A stretch of DNA of 64,000 bases from positions 85,599,765 to 85,663,764 of the forward strand of contig JASWHV010000011.1 in NCBI GenBank assembly GCA_030760725.1, written 5' to 3'. Source of the stretch: Neostapfia colusana (Eukaryota; Streptophyta; Magnoliopsida; Poales; Poaceae). The notes beneath the pieces were generated by a model, which had not been told where the DNA came from, did no database searches, and worked only from the letters and a program-made list of their open reading frames with translations. Position 1 is the first letter of the stretch. Each line of letters starts with the position of its first letter. Position numbers and translations under genes: made by a program. Positions 11,051 through 23,435 of the stretch are shown here, in pieces.

Positions 11051-12921
11051 ATTGAATCTCGTCCTCGAGATTCGTTAGTAGAAAATAGATGGGGAAATTC
11101 TGCCTTGATATCCTCTTCACGTTCCCATGTGGCTTCAGCTTCAGTGTGATGGCTCCATTGTACCTTGCACCATCGAATCACCTTGTTTCGGGTGACCCTT
11201 TCCTTTACGTCCAAGATTCGGATAGGGTGTTCTGCATAAGTCAGGTCCTCTTGAAGTTCAAGTTCTCCCATTGACACTTGTTCCTCTGATATTCTCAAGC
11301 ACTTCTTGAGCTGGGATACATGAAACACGTCATGTACATCGCAGAGGTGGTTTGGGAGCTCTAGTTGATAGGCTACTTCTCCTCGCTTGTCCAAAATCTT
11401 AAAGGGTCCGATGTAGCGAGGTGCTAGCTTGCCTTTGACGTTGAAACGTCGTTGGCCTCGGATAGGCAATACCTTAAGGTATACGAAGTCTCCTACTTCA
11501 AAGGTCAACTTCCTACGCCTATTGTCCGCATAGCCTTTCTGTCGTGACTGAGCAGCCTTTAAGTTTTCCCGTATCGTTTGGACTTGCTTTTCAGCCTCTT
11601 GTAGTACTTCGAGTCCAAACACCTGGTTCTCTCCGGTCTCGCTCCAGAACAGCGGCGTTCTACACCGTCTGCCATATAAGGCTTCGAAAGGCGACATCTT
11701 CAAGCTAGTTTGATAGCTGTTGTTATAGGAGAACTCGGCATACGGTAAACTCCTATCCCAACTACGCCCACGTTTCAAGGCGCAAGCTCTCAGCATGTCC
11801 TCCAAAATTTGGTTCGTCCTCTCGGTTTGCCCATCTGTTTGTGGGTGATAGGCGGAGCTAAAGTCCAGTCGTGTACCCATGGCTTTCTGCAGCTTCCTCC
11901 AGAATCTAGAGGTAAACTGAGAACCTCGATCTGAGACTATCCTCTTCGGAAACCCATGACGGCACACGATCTGCTCCATGTACAATTCTGCTAACTGTGT
12001 AACATTGTAACTGGTCTTTACCGGAAGAAAATGGGCGGTTTTCGTCAACCGGTCCACAATGACCCAGATGGAGTCGTATCCTGACTGAGTTCTTGGCAAT
12101 CCGACAATAAAGTCCATACTGATGTCCTCCCATTTCCATTCAGGTATTTTCAAAGGTTGCAACAATCCAGCAGGTTTTTGATGTTCGGCTTTTACCCGTT
12201 GGCATGTGTCGCATAGGGCAACGTATTCGGCTATATCCCTCTTCATACCATCCCACCAATAGCAAGTTTTCAAGTCCTTGTACATTTTGGTGCTCCCTGG
12301 ATGTATGGAATAGGGTGAATCATGTGCCTCCCTTAATATCATGTCGCGAAGGTGTCTTAGGTTTGGCACACAAATCCCTTTTCCTAGCCAAAGCGTACCC
12401 TTTTCATCCTCCTTGAAATCCTTCTCTATCCCTTGTCGGATTCTTTCCTTGATCTCCTTGATCCCCTCGTCCGTTGCTTGGCCTTTTCTTATTTCTTGCT
12501 CCAATGAGGAGTGGATCTCCATTATTTCCATGTTATTCAAGAATCCGAGGTGTAATCGTTCGAACTCCTTACGTAGTTCGGGTGATAGCTCCCGAACCGT
12601 GAGTAGGTGGCATGCTCCCTTTCTGCTCAATGCGCCAGCTACTACATTGGTCTTCCCGGGATGGTAGTTGATTCCTACATCATAATCCTTGATGAGTTCT
12701 AACCATCGACGTTGCCTTAAATTCAAGTCCGTTTGTGTAAATATGTACTTGAGGCTTTTATGATCTGTATAGATCTCACATCGATGACCAAGGATATAGT
12801 GTCTCCAAATCTTCAATGCATGCACTACCGCTGCTAACTCCAAATAATGCGTAGGATAGTTAAGCTCATGCTTCTTTAATTGTCGTGAGGCATAGGCTAC
12901 CACTTGTCCTTCCTGCATGAG
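11047..12921 (-). pseudogene. R2 pol, 3' part: RNase H end, integrase, chromodomain
   Basis: This uninterrupted frame continues R2 pol after the R3 insertion. From the junction it encodes the rest of RNase H (TDHKSLKYIF), the zinc-binding H2C2 domain (HPGSTKMY...CDTCQRVKAEH), the integrase core with all three acidic residues (SMDFIVGLP, IVSDRGSQF, QTDGQTERTN), the post-core linker (VKGKLAPRYIGPF) and a C-terminal chromodomain (ATWEREEDIKAEFPHLF). The normal THDLELAAVV motif reads THYLELAAVV, a D-to-Y change next to the catalytic Glu. The open frame running on to 13044 is R3 LTR sequence and not part of the protein. It is separated from its own start by 14.6 kb of R3, so it is not expressed as an intact polyprotein. 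Confidence 0.93.
12917..12921. other. R3 target site duplication, left copy (ATGAG)
   Basis: ATGAG before the R3 start is repeated exactly at 27517-27521. Removing R3 and one copy restores the R2 RNase H reading frame. Confidence 0.95.
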
Positions 12922-15900
12922 TGTGGCGGACCGGAATCCGCTCATCCAGGATCGCAGAGGGTGGTGCCACGCGATGCGACACCCGACAGCACACGTCATA
13001 AGAACATAATATATTACATGGGAAAAATAACTGAAACTGTACAAACAGGTACAAACTTCAGTTACAACTATTGTTTATCTTACACAGCGGAAGTCTACAC
13101 TATACAACTCACGCCCGCCTATTTAGCAAAAGTTGGTTGCCCAGCCCTAGGGCAACCCACACTAGCTCCACTCTTCAGCTCAGCGCGGCGTGTACGGCTC
13201 CCACTCAGCCGTGGTCCCCGACGGAGGGTAACCCTCACCGGTGGACTCGTACTCCGAGTCCGTGGGTGGCTCCTCACCTGAAAAACACTTAAGCAGCAAC
13301 CGTGAGCACGAAGGCTCAGAAAGGCTTAACCGACTCACCTAAGCATGAAACTCTACATGAGGCGTACAATGGACATAGGATAGTAACATTTCAGCAAAAG
13401 GACACGCCTACAAGTTCATCCTTAGTTCATATTTTAGCAACAAGTTACCAGTTCATAAATCTGAAATTTAGTAAGCAGTATTTGGTGGCACACATGTAGC
13501 AATACAATTATATCAATCAGCATCATGGAATCAACATATTTCATCCATTAATCTACGTCACGACTCAGTGACCAAGTGGTACTCTTCACCGCGAGGGACG
13601 GCGAATCGACTCGATATACACCTGCAGGGAAACCCAAAGAGCACGTCACGTACGCCCATCCGTGGAGCTGCACAGCACGCTCACTCGATGTCGTACGGGA
13701 CAACCTTTCACCCAACAGCCCAAACGTCGAACCGGTCGCACCGAAACGAGCAGGAGGTTCCCCACACGGAGCATCTCTCTATGCCCGTTGGCAGATTTCC
13801 ACCTTGCTGCCCTCAACCTACACCTATAAATCGGTGTGCTATGCCTCGACGCCCGGAGGTTTAGGCTACGTCGGTTTATCGGGGCCCATATATCCGATAT
13901 GCCTTCGGTACGTTCAAACTTGGTCAGCGTGGGCCGCACACGGCTCGGTCCTCAATCGACACGGACAGGGCTGCGCACACAAGACTCCCTCTTGCTGCGC
14001 CCTAGCCCCTGTCTAGTCTCATTTTCATTACTAAGATGATCTCACATCACTCAACCGAACCCGTGTGTCCCAAGCCTATCTCGCGAGTAGATTCCAACTA
14101 CTCGACTTGTACCGAAGTCCTATGAAGCTTTAAGCATAGCCTATCTATTCGAGGTCTTAGACCCTACCCTCACTCTTTTAGGAACCTTTGGTTATGCAAG
14201 TGGGGTTTCATTCATCCTATACCTAATGCACATACATACTACACATGACACATGTAAACAAAGGAAAGCTTATAAAAAGGTTAATGCAAACCGGGGCTTG
14301 CCTTGTTGCTGCTGGTCCGGAGTTAGTTCTTCGTCCGGAAGAAGGAAGTCCAGCACTTCCGGAGTCTCTTCTTCAATGGCTACACGTCAATGAAATACTA
14401 CATGTTAATTTAGATGCAAATGTGAGTTTTAGAGTAAGACTTCTACTATTAGTTCTAATAACCAGCCTCTAACACCTGGAACTTTGTTTAAGAATTTAAA
14501 GATGAACTGGTGTTGGTGGTTTGGCTTGGACTTAATCACATGGTTAAATGCTAAGTGGTTTTCTCCCTTTTCCATATTAATCCCTTAAGTGGGTAAACAG
14601 GACAGGGGTGATCTAGAGCTCCAATGGAGCTGAGAATTTTCGTGTGAGTTCCTTGTCACAAGAAAACCCTCTGGACCAAACATTAGCACTTTTCATGGAG
14701 TGGTTTGCTCAGAATAATTCTCTTGGCAAATCAGCAAGGAAGAATTCATTCTGAGGTAATACCCCTGTTCATGCTCAACTTAATGAACTACAATTTCAAT
14801 TATAGCTCATAGAGTTTGCATGAATTTTCCTAGCATTTTTGGAGTTAAGGTTTGCCCAGAATTGAATTTCCAAGTTTTGGAAATTCTCTGAAAATGTTTC
14901 TGCATTCAAATGAACACAGCACCTTCCAATTTGAATTCCTCTGACCAAATCAACTCCAAATGGTATGAAACTTTTACAGGGGTTTACTAATGCCCTAAAG
15001 AACATTCTGGCAAAATTTGGGGATTTTTGGATGAACCAAACTCCCTCTAAAATTCTTTTGCGCAAAAGCTTTAAAGAATTTTCCAGAATTAATTAATGGG
15101 TTTCATACAAATTGGGTTGTATATCTGGACATAGCTAGGCAAGATGAATCCAACCCAATTTGAATCACTAAATTTGGAGCTTCCTAGCAGAAGTTATGGA
15201 GCTCTAAAGTTTGGGAAATTTCTGGAATTCGAATTAACCGGGAAAGTTCAAATTTCTGACAGCGGGCCCGGCTTCCACGTGTCATCACCTCGGCTGCGCC
15301 ACACGGGGCCACAGGATTGTTTTCCGCGCGTTCACAGCCGATCCGGTGCAACAGAAAATCCCCACACTGTGTCGTGAGAGACTGACGAGCGGGCCTGGCC
15401 GGCTCGTCTTCTTCCTCGCGCCCGCCCTTTTTCCCGCGCCGCCCCCTCGCCGGCACACCTCGGCTGCTCGCCGGACTTGGCTTCCCGACCGCCTCACGTC
15501 CGGAAACTCGCCGCCTGGGCCTATTTTTGCGCGCTGAACACGCTGGTACCGCCTGCTCTGGTCGGCGGTGGCCCTAACCTAGCTGGCGACGGTGCAGCGG
15601 CTCGGACTCTCTTCAGTTATGGCGCCCGGTCATCGTAGCCCACCAAAACCTCGGTGGAAAGGCTCTACAGCACCGGGGGATCTCATGGAAGGTCGACAAG
15701 GCCATGCTAGGGCTCGGGGAGAGCTCTAACCTAGTCGTCACAGTGAGCCCGACCTTTCCCGTCCTAACCGCGGCTGGAAAACCGGGAAATACGCCGGCTA
15801 TAGCCAAAATTAAGCTAGGGTTGCGGAGCAAACTTGGGCGCCATCCAGTCTAGCTCCTGTGTGTGCAGTTTGATAAACTCTAAGCAATCATACGTCAGGA

Positions 15901-17001
15901 ATTTGTGGGTTTCTGACCCGAGGGTAGTTCTGCACCGGTTGAAGACGTTTTGCGAAATTCACCGGCGATGATCGGTCACTGGTTCTAGGCTTTGGGGTCG
16001 AGCAGCATGGAGTCTAGGCGTGTCCAAAACTGCTCCTCCTTGGTCGTGACAAGTCTTCTGCCGAGCTGCCCACGGGAGCACCTTTGCTCGGTTCTCCCCG
16101 GCGGCCACGAAAACGTGGTTTTTCTCGGTGGGTAGTGGTTCAACTCGACTGGAAGTGATGCGGGGAGGGTGTGGGAGGTCTGAGGATGTTGGTTTGCTGA
16201 GTTGCCGACGTTGGTACACGAGAGACGATCGCTCCCGAGCGAGTGGATCACAGCGGCGGCTCCTCGGCGCTCTGTCGTGCGAGAGGGCGGTGACTGGGGG
16301 TCGGTTCGTGGTCATGGCGAGCTGGGGCACGGCTGGGAGTTACTGCGCCCCCACAAGGAGCTCGCCAGCGCGCGAGGGGAGAGCAGGAGGTGGCGCCCGG
16401 CGTTTTCACGGTGTGTCACGGTGGAGCCTCGGCTCTGTTCCGAGTGCAACACTTAGCCCCTAAGGCTGTTGACTTTTGTGCCATTTTAACCTCTCCAATG
16501 ACATGTGGGACCCACTTGTCAGTGCTCCCCCACCCCTCAAAAGATCTCCAAAGCTTAGCCAGAGATGAATTCAAATATTTGGAGTTTGAAACTGACCTAC
16601 ATTTGTATGGTTGAGCTCATTTCCCCCAAATTCAAATATATATTTGAATTCTTTGCATATTTGGATCCTTTTTGGAAAAATGGGTGGCCAACCTTTTCAA
16701 AAATTATTGAGACTCTGCCTCCCCACTAATTTGAACCTGAGGAATCCAAGTATGCCCTTTACTCCTTGTTTTAGCTGCTGCACTCCTGAATTTGAATGCA
16801 ACAGTTTGGAAACACCCTCTCATGTGTGATCATATGTGTAGAATTTTCCCATGTTGTGAAAGTGTAAGTTTCCCCTCTAACCACTTCTTTGATAGAGGTT
16901 ACTTGCTCTTCCCATTTTTTTTACCAGCTATCCACAACAAAACTGTGGTGTTGTGAGGTGCAGGAAAGTTTTTTGCAAGTCCCTTTTCTTGGGCTTTTAC
17001 A
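12922..17001 (-). repeat. R3 3' LTR, 4080 bp
   Basis: On the plus strand it begins TGTGGCGGACCGG and ends GGGCTTTTACA, and it matches 23436-27516 throughout. It has GC-rich sequence at about 15270-16450 and an AT-rich remainder. Open frames inside are not conserved between the two LTRs; for example the 180-residue frame at 25611-26153 is stopped here. Confidence 0.96.
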
Positions 17002-17018
17002 TCCCTCCCCCCTTAAAA
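17002..17018 (-). other. R3 polypurine tract
   Basis: On the minus strand, TTTTAAGGGGGGAGGGA abuts the 3' LTR. It closely resembles the R1 tract, including the upstream TCTCGGGACGAGATTCT context. Confidence 0.9.
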
Positions 17019-17067
17019 GAATCTCGTCCCGAGATTATAAAAGAAGAGATAGCGATGTAATAGGGAC

Positions 17068-20000
17068 TTACCCGTGTTGAGAAGCCATGAACTCCGAGTA
17101 ATTCGAGCGAAGGAACTCCTCGCTCTCCCATGTCGCTTCTTCGGCGGTGTTGCTCCAGAGTATTTTGTAGAACCACAACGTTCTGCTGCGTGTGGTCCTG
17201 GCTTTCTCCTCAAGAATTCCCACCGGATACTCATCATATGTTAAATCCGGTTTCAGCTCGCCGATGTCTTCGGTAGGAACAGCAGCCGTATGCTTCAAAC
17301 ATTTTTGCAGCTGCGAAACATGGAAAACATCATGGACACCAGCCAGGGATGCCGGTAGCTCCAATCTATACGCTGCTGGTCCACACTTTTCGGTGATAGC
17401 ATAGGGTCCAATAAAACGGGGAGCGAGCTTCCCCTTCACACCGAACCGGTGCACGCCCTTCATCGGAGACACGCGGAGGTACACGTGTTCCCCGACGTCA
17501 AAGTGCAACGGTCTACGCCTCTTATCAGCGTAGCTCTTCTGTCGGGATTGAGCGGCCTTCAAATTGGCTTGAATGGTCCGAACGCGCTCTTCGGCGTCGT
17601 TCACCACATCAACCCCAAATGTGACCCTTTCACCGGACTCACACCAATTTAATGGGGTGCGGCATTTACGACCATAGAGAGCTTCGTAGGGTGCCATCTT
17701 GATACTCGCCTGATAGCCATTATTGTACGAGAATTCCGCCAACGATAGGTGATCATCCCAGTTCCTACCATGGTGGATGGCACATGCTCTCAACATGTCT
17801 TCCAGAACTTGATTCACCCTCTCTGTCTGGCCATCTGTTTGAGGGTGGTAAGCGGAGCTCCTGATTAGTTTAGTACCCAAGGCAGCGTGCAACTGCTCCC
17901 AAAAGCGAGATACAAACAATGCACCTCGGTCTGAGACTATGGTCTTGGGTACACCGTGCAGGCATAGAATCCTGGCAATGTATAACTCCGCATATCGGTT
18001 GGCATGGAAGTGTGTATGTACGGGGATGAAGTGAGCTGACTTGGTCAGTCGGTCAACAATAACCCATATGGAATCATGCTTGTTGGCTGTTAGGGGTAAT
18101 CCCACAATGAAATCCATGCTCACATCTTCCCATTTCCATGCTGGAATTTTCAGGGGTTGCAGCAGCCCTGATTTCCTCATATGATCAGCCTTCACTCGTC
18201 TACACGTATCACACTCGGATACGTACTTAGCTACCTCCCACTTCATCCGTGTCCACCAAAATTTCTTTTTCAAATCTTGGTACATTTTGTTGCTGCCCGG
18301 ATGAATGGAGTACATGGACAAGTGAGCTTCATCGAGGATCTTCTTTCTCAACTCCATATCCCGGGGTACGACTATGCGGTCATTGAACCATAGCGTCCCC
18401 TCATCATCCTTCCGAAAACATTTGATTTCCCCGTTGTCTATCCGTCTCCGGAGATGTGCCATGCCTTTATCCGTCTTCTGAGCTGCAATGATGTCCTCCC
18501 TAATGGTAGGGATGAGGGCAAGGTTATACAGCGATCCATAAGGAACCAAGTATAAACTTGGCTCTTCCTCCTCCACCGGTGTAATGGTGAGGTGATGGAC
18601 ATGTGACTTCCGACTCAGCGCGTCGGCAACCACATTCGCCTTGCCAGGGTGGTAATGGATCTCAATCTCATAATCTTTCATCAGTTCTAACCACCTCCTC
18701 TGCCTCATGTTCAGCTCCTTCTGGGTGAAAATGTATTTCAAGCTCTTGTGGTCGGTGTAGAGATGCACCAAGTTCCCCAGGAGATAGTGCCTCCACATTT
18801 TCAGCGCCAACACCACGGCAGCAAGTTCAAGATCATGAGTCGGGTAGTGCTGCTCATGGTTCCGAAGTTGGCGTGAGCCATAAGCGACCACACGTCCTTC
18901 CTGCATCAACACGCAGCCGAGCCCAATACCGGACGCGTCACAATACACGTCGAAGGGCTTTGTTGTATCCGGCTGAGCTAACACCGGGGCTGTTGTGATA
19001 TGCTTTACCAATGTTCGGAACGCTCCTTCACACGCCGTGTTCCAAACATATTTCTTCCCTTTTTTCAGCAACTCTGTCATCGGCTTAGCGAGCTTGGAGA
19101 AACTTGGAATGAATCTCCGATAGTATCCCGCTAACCCGAGGAAGCTTCTGACTTCATGGACTGAAGTGGGAGCTTTCCATTTCAGCACTTGCTCTATTTT
19201 GCTTGGGTCAACCGCAATGCCTTCAGCTGAGATGATATGTCCCAAGAATGGCACTTGGCTGATCCAAAATTCGCATTTACTGAACTTGGCGTAGAGTTTA
19301 TGGTCTCGCAATCGTTGAAGAACGGTCCGCAAGTGTTCGGCATGTTCGGCTTCCGTCTTGGAGTAAACCAAGATATCGTCGATGAACACTACCACGAACT
19401 TTTCCAGCTCCGGCATGAACACCGAGTTCATGAGATACATGAAATGGGCTGGAGCATTTGTGAGACCAAAGGACATGACGAGATATTCATATAAGCCGTA
19501 TCTCGTCGAGAAGGCCGTCTTTGGGATATCCTCCGCCCGGATCTTTATCTGGTGATATCCAGAGCGAAGGTCCATCTTGGAGAACACACTTGCACCCACA
19601 AGTTGATCAAACAATATGTCGATGCGGGGCAGTGGGTACTTATTCTTGATGGTGACGGCATTGAGCGGCCGGTAATCCACACACAGCCTCAGGGTCTCAT
19701 CCTTCTTCTTCACGAATAGTGCCGAGCATCCCCAAGGCGATGAACTCGGCCAAATGAAACCCTTGCTCAACAGATCATTGAGCTGTTCTTTCAGTTCAGC
19801 CAGCTCATTCGGAGCCATCTTGTATGGTCTCTGTGAGATGGGCGTAGTCCCGGGTGCAAGTTTAATCTTGAACTCAACATCCCGCTCAGGTGGCATGCCC
19901 GGAAGATCATCCGGGAACACATCAGGATACTCCCGGACTACGGGGATGTCTTCTAACTTGAGAGCTTCAGCATTATTAATTGCTAAAACTTCCCGGACTG

Positions 20001-21593
20001 GCGTGTCTAACACCATGGAATGCGGACGGTGGAATGGAGAATTTAAGTGAACCGTCCGTGTCCGAGCCTCTAGGACAGCGCCATGGTATTGTAGCCATGA
20101 CATCCCTAAGATTGCATCAATCTTTTGTCCCATAAGGATTATCAAGGTGGTGGGATATAGTTTCCCACCTAAGCACAGAGGTGCCTTTGGAATCATCATA
20201 TTAGCTGAAATCTTCCCTCCCGGTGAGCATATCATATAAGTGCAGTCGGTTGGGAAGACTTGCAATTGATGTTTAACCACATAGGATGCACTTATAAAAC
20301 TGTGGGTTGCACCAGAATCAAATAATATGACGATGGCTTGATTGTTGAGAGTAAACGTACCCGCCAGCACGTTGTCTCCCTCTGGGGCGTCCCCATTGTC
20401 GAGGTTGCGGACGCCCCCAGTCCGCTGACCAACCTTCTTCACTGGAGGTCGGCCTCGAGCACCGCCCTGGAACTGGGCTTGCCCGCTGCTCTGCTGCCCC
20501 TGGGGACAGTCCTTCGCGAAGTGGCCCGCCTGGCCACACGTGAAGCAGGTGAAACGGGGCGGTCCCCCGCTGATCGGTGGACGGAAACCCGGGGCGCGTT
20601 GTGGCGGTGGAAACGCCCGGGGTACCGTCTGCTGTTGCTGTCTTGGTGGTGGCATCGGCGGACGGAACGGAGGTTCCTGAAAGGGACGTCCCCCGAACCG
20701 TTTCGGTCGCACCGGTGGTTGCCACTGCTGCCCGGATGGTGTCCGATACACCATACGGTACTTCTGGGGAGCGCCACTCCCACCGCTGCTAGGTGGAGCG
20801 CTGCGCTTCCTCTGCTCAGCTGCTAACTCCCGCTGAGCGTCCTCTTGCATGATGGCGGCATTGACTAGGTCGTTGAATGTGCTGCGGTTCCACTGTACGA
20901 GATGGGTCTTCATTTCGGGGTGCAACCCCCGATAGAAGTGCTCCCTCTTCTTCTCCTCCGTGGTGATGTAGTCTGACGCATACTGCGCCAGATGGTTAAA
21001 GGCACGGGAGTAGTCGTGGGCACTCCTCCCGCCCTGCTTCAGTTCCAAAATTCTTGGAACTTCCTCTTCATTATTCCGGAAGGGATGTGATAGGCGCGGA
21101 ACGCCTCCCGGAACTCTTGCCATTCCACGGCATGGCCAGCCGGACGTGAGGCGACATAATTCGCCCACCACGCACCAGCGGCACCGTGGAGCTGCTGTGC
21201 TGCGAACAGGGTCTTCTGCCGCTCCGTACACTGGAGCAGCCCAAACTTGGACTCGATGGTCCGCAGCCAGCTGTCAGCCTCCAGTGGTTCTTCAGCTTCG
21301 GTGAACACTGGAGGGTGCGTACTCATGAAATCCGAGTACGACACATCACGGGGCTCCCGAGGCCCTCTATCTTGACGTCCCCCCGCCTGGGACGTATTCT
21401 GCACGATCGTGCGGAGCAGGTCGGTCTGCTCCTCACGACCTCCCACCAATGCCGCTATCACATCCGCTAGAGTAAGTGGAGGCGGCGGTGGTGGCTGCTG
21501 CTGCGGGGTGCTGTCGTAGGCCGGTGGCTGGGAGTCATCACCTCCCTGTTGGCTAGAGCCACCAACCTCGTGCGTGGTCCTAGTACGAACCAT
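17068..21593 (-). pseudogene. R3 gag-pol polyprotein with one frameshift
   Basis: Gag starts at the ATG at 21593 (MVRTRTTHEVGG). The frame changes at about 21045-21055, where a run of four T residues replaces the five expected: the first frame ends KRKFQEFWN and the second resumes ILELKQGG. After that a single frame runs to 17068. In order it encodes the rest of Gag, a CCHC knuckle (CFTCGQAGHFAKDC, about 20515-20556), protease (LFDSGATHSFI, about 20315), reverse transcriptase (VVVFIDDILVYS, about 19370), RNase H (VYCDASGIGLG), the integrase zinc-binding domain, the integrase core (SMDFIVGLPL, IVSDRGALF, QTDGQTERVN) and a chromodomain (ATWESEEFLRSNY). All catalytic motifs are present. It acts in virus-like particle assembly, reverse transcription and integration. 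Confidence 0.93.
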
Positions 21594-23420
21594 CTGCAAC
21601 CACACGACATTACACATCAGTCCCGCAACATTTTGCATGCAGTCCAATAGAAATGGGCGTAAAAATATTATGACAACAAAACATGCGAAATATCTCGTAA
21701 ATAGATAATGTAATAACTTTGCACAAGCTACACCATTACCAGACCAAACACAAGTTAGTTTAATCCAACATGATGAACCCCCTCTTTGGAAGCTCACCAT
21801 AACTGGGTTTGGTCTCTACGAGACATTATTATCGCGTTGTCATCACATATACCACCCTTAGGGTACGACACCCTCTCCAATGAGTTCAACTGTCATTCTT
21901 CCGTCAGAATGACCAGTTTCTACCTATTCCAAGTTTTGATCCGGTTATGGGCATTTTCATGACTCAAGTTGAATACCAAAGTTAAAGTTAACTTCAGTAT
22001 CTTTCCAACGAGTACTCATTTGCCCACAGATCAGCTTTGGTTAGAAAGTTATGCTAATTCAAAGTCAGCAGAATTTCTGGAAGAATTTTAGCAGCACCTC
22101 CCTTGGAAGTGGCTGTTTTCAACCCTGGTTTCCACTGAAATCCGTGCTGAAATTTCAGAAACTTTGAATTGCTAAGATGTCACACATCTTCTACTCTTTC
22201 TAAGGATGTATTTTATGACAATTTTAGATTTTTCTACTGGGAGTTATGTTTGAAAAACCGAACAGTCCAGAGAATGTTTAACTCTGTCCTGGTTCTGGAC
22301 AGTTTACATTCCTCGGGAATTTAAGCCATCTTACGGTGAGTTTCAGCTCTGGAAGTCTACAACAATATTGTAGAGTACTTCAATACCTTCCCAGAACCAT
22401 ATAGCACACCTCTTTGGGCTAAAGGACCCGTGAGTTATGCCCTGTTGAAGATCAGCAAACTTGCTGTCCAAAACAGAGCACTCTGTTTTTCATCCATTTG
22501 GCTATCCTACTTCACTATCCCATTTTTATACCCAACCAGGGTCCTAAATGTTGAGCCTATAGATTTTAATTCTTTGTTATCATTATTCTCATGCATATGC
22601 CTACAATATCTCGGTACTACGTTCCTCACAAAAGAAATTCCTAACCGGATTTTACCGGCATATACGTTTCAAATGTGGCACTAAACGGTCTCTCGCACAC
22701 GTTTACTACACGGATACTTACGTGGTTAGTACCTGCAGAAGGCCACACAATAATGGTGCACTCAATTGTTATTCATTTCAGGCAGTTCCATATTTAGAAG
22801 TAAATACAAACGCCCGTATCATTGTCATACGGCCGTCCTTGAGTTAGGTCACGTCTCAAGGTACGTGATCGTGTTTCAACACCACACGACGAGGAACCCG
22901 AGTATGTCATGAACGGGTCGTCACGGTTGAGAATGTTATCAACCCAACAGATACCACCTACTGCCCTGCAGGGCACGCCGATGGCAAGCGCTGCGTATGT
23001 CCTCCTGGGCTATTTCCAGATGAACACACTCTCGCGTTACTGACCACGCGATGGGGTCTCCACTTACTTGCCTAATGCACGCTAGGGATCAGCGCTGCAT
23101 ATGAACTCAGAGACATGAAGAGTCCAAGAGTTTCATATTGACGTCTCACACCAAGCTGTGAGACCTATCCCTGAACCACATTCCTCGTCAGGGAGAGCTA
23201 ACCGAAATTGAACCGCTTTCGGTAGCGTTCCTTACCATACTTACCAGAGCATAGGTGCGTCGTTACATAATTAAAATTCAGAATTATAACACATAGGTTA
23301 GCATTTGCCACTTTAAGTAACTATACTAATATAGTACTTACTTGGGCAGCTACCGATTCCTCACAGTAACCTAAGTTTTCCCATAATGTAGTCCTTAAGT
23401 ACTGTGCTATCCCCAATGCA
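21594..23420 (-). other. R3 untranslated leader
   Basis: This 1.8 kb sits between the primer site and gag. No convincing coding frame is seen. It is homologous to the R1 leader (2817-4540), including a block around 22690-23040 and the TTTTCCCATAATG-like start near 23380. Confidence 0.75.
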
Positions 23421-23432
23421 GCTCTGATACCA
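23421..23432 (-). other. R3 primer binding site (tRNA-iMet type)
   Basis: GCTCTGATACCA on the plus strand is TGGTATCAGAGC on the minus strand. It lies three bases after the 5' LTR end. Confidence 0.94.
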
Positions 23433-23435
23433 GGC

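Noticed and set aside
13568..14016. 98- and 146-codon frames in the R3 LTR, repeated at 24083-24531 and partly in R5
   Set aside because: They are antisense to the element, overlap each other, and the parallel region in R1 does not keep the frame.
21040..21060. Programmed -1 frameshift in R3 gag
   Set aside because: The site is within Gag, not between gag and pol, lacks a classic slippery heptamer, and is simply explained by loss of one T in a T-run.
23421..23432. tRNA gene fragments at the GCTCTGATACCA sites
   Set aside because: These are retrotransposon primer binding sites, present once per element next to an LTR end. No cloverleaf surrounds them.
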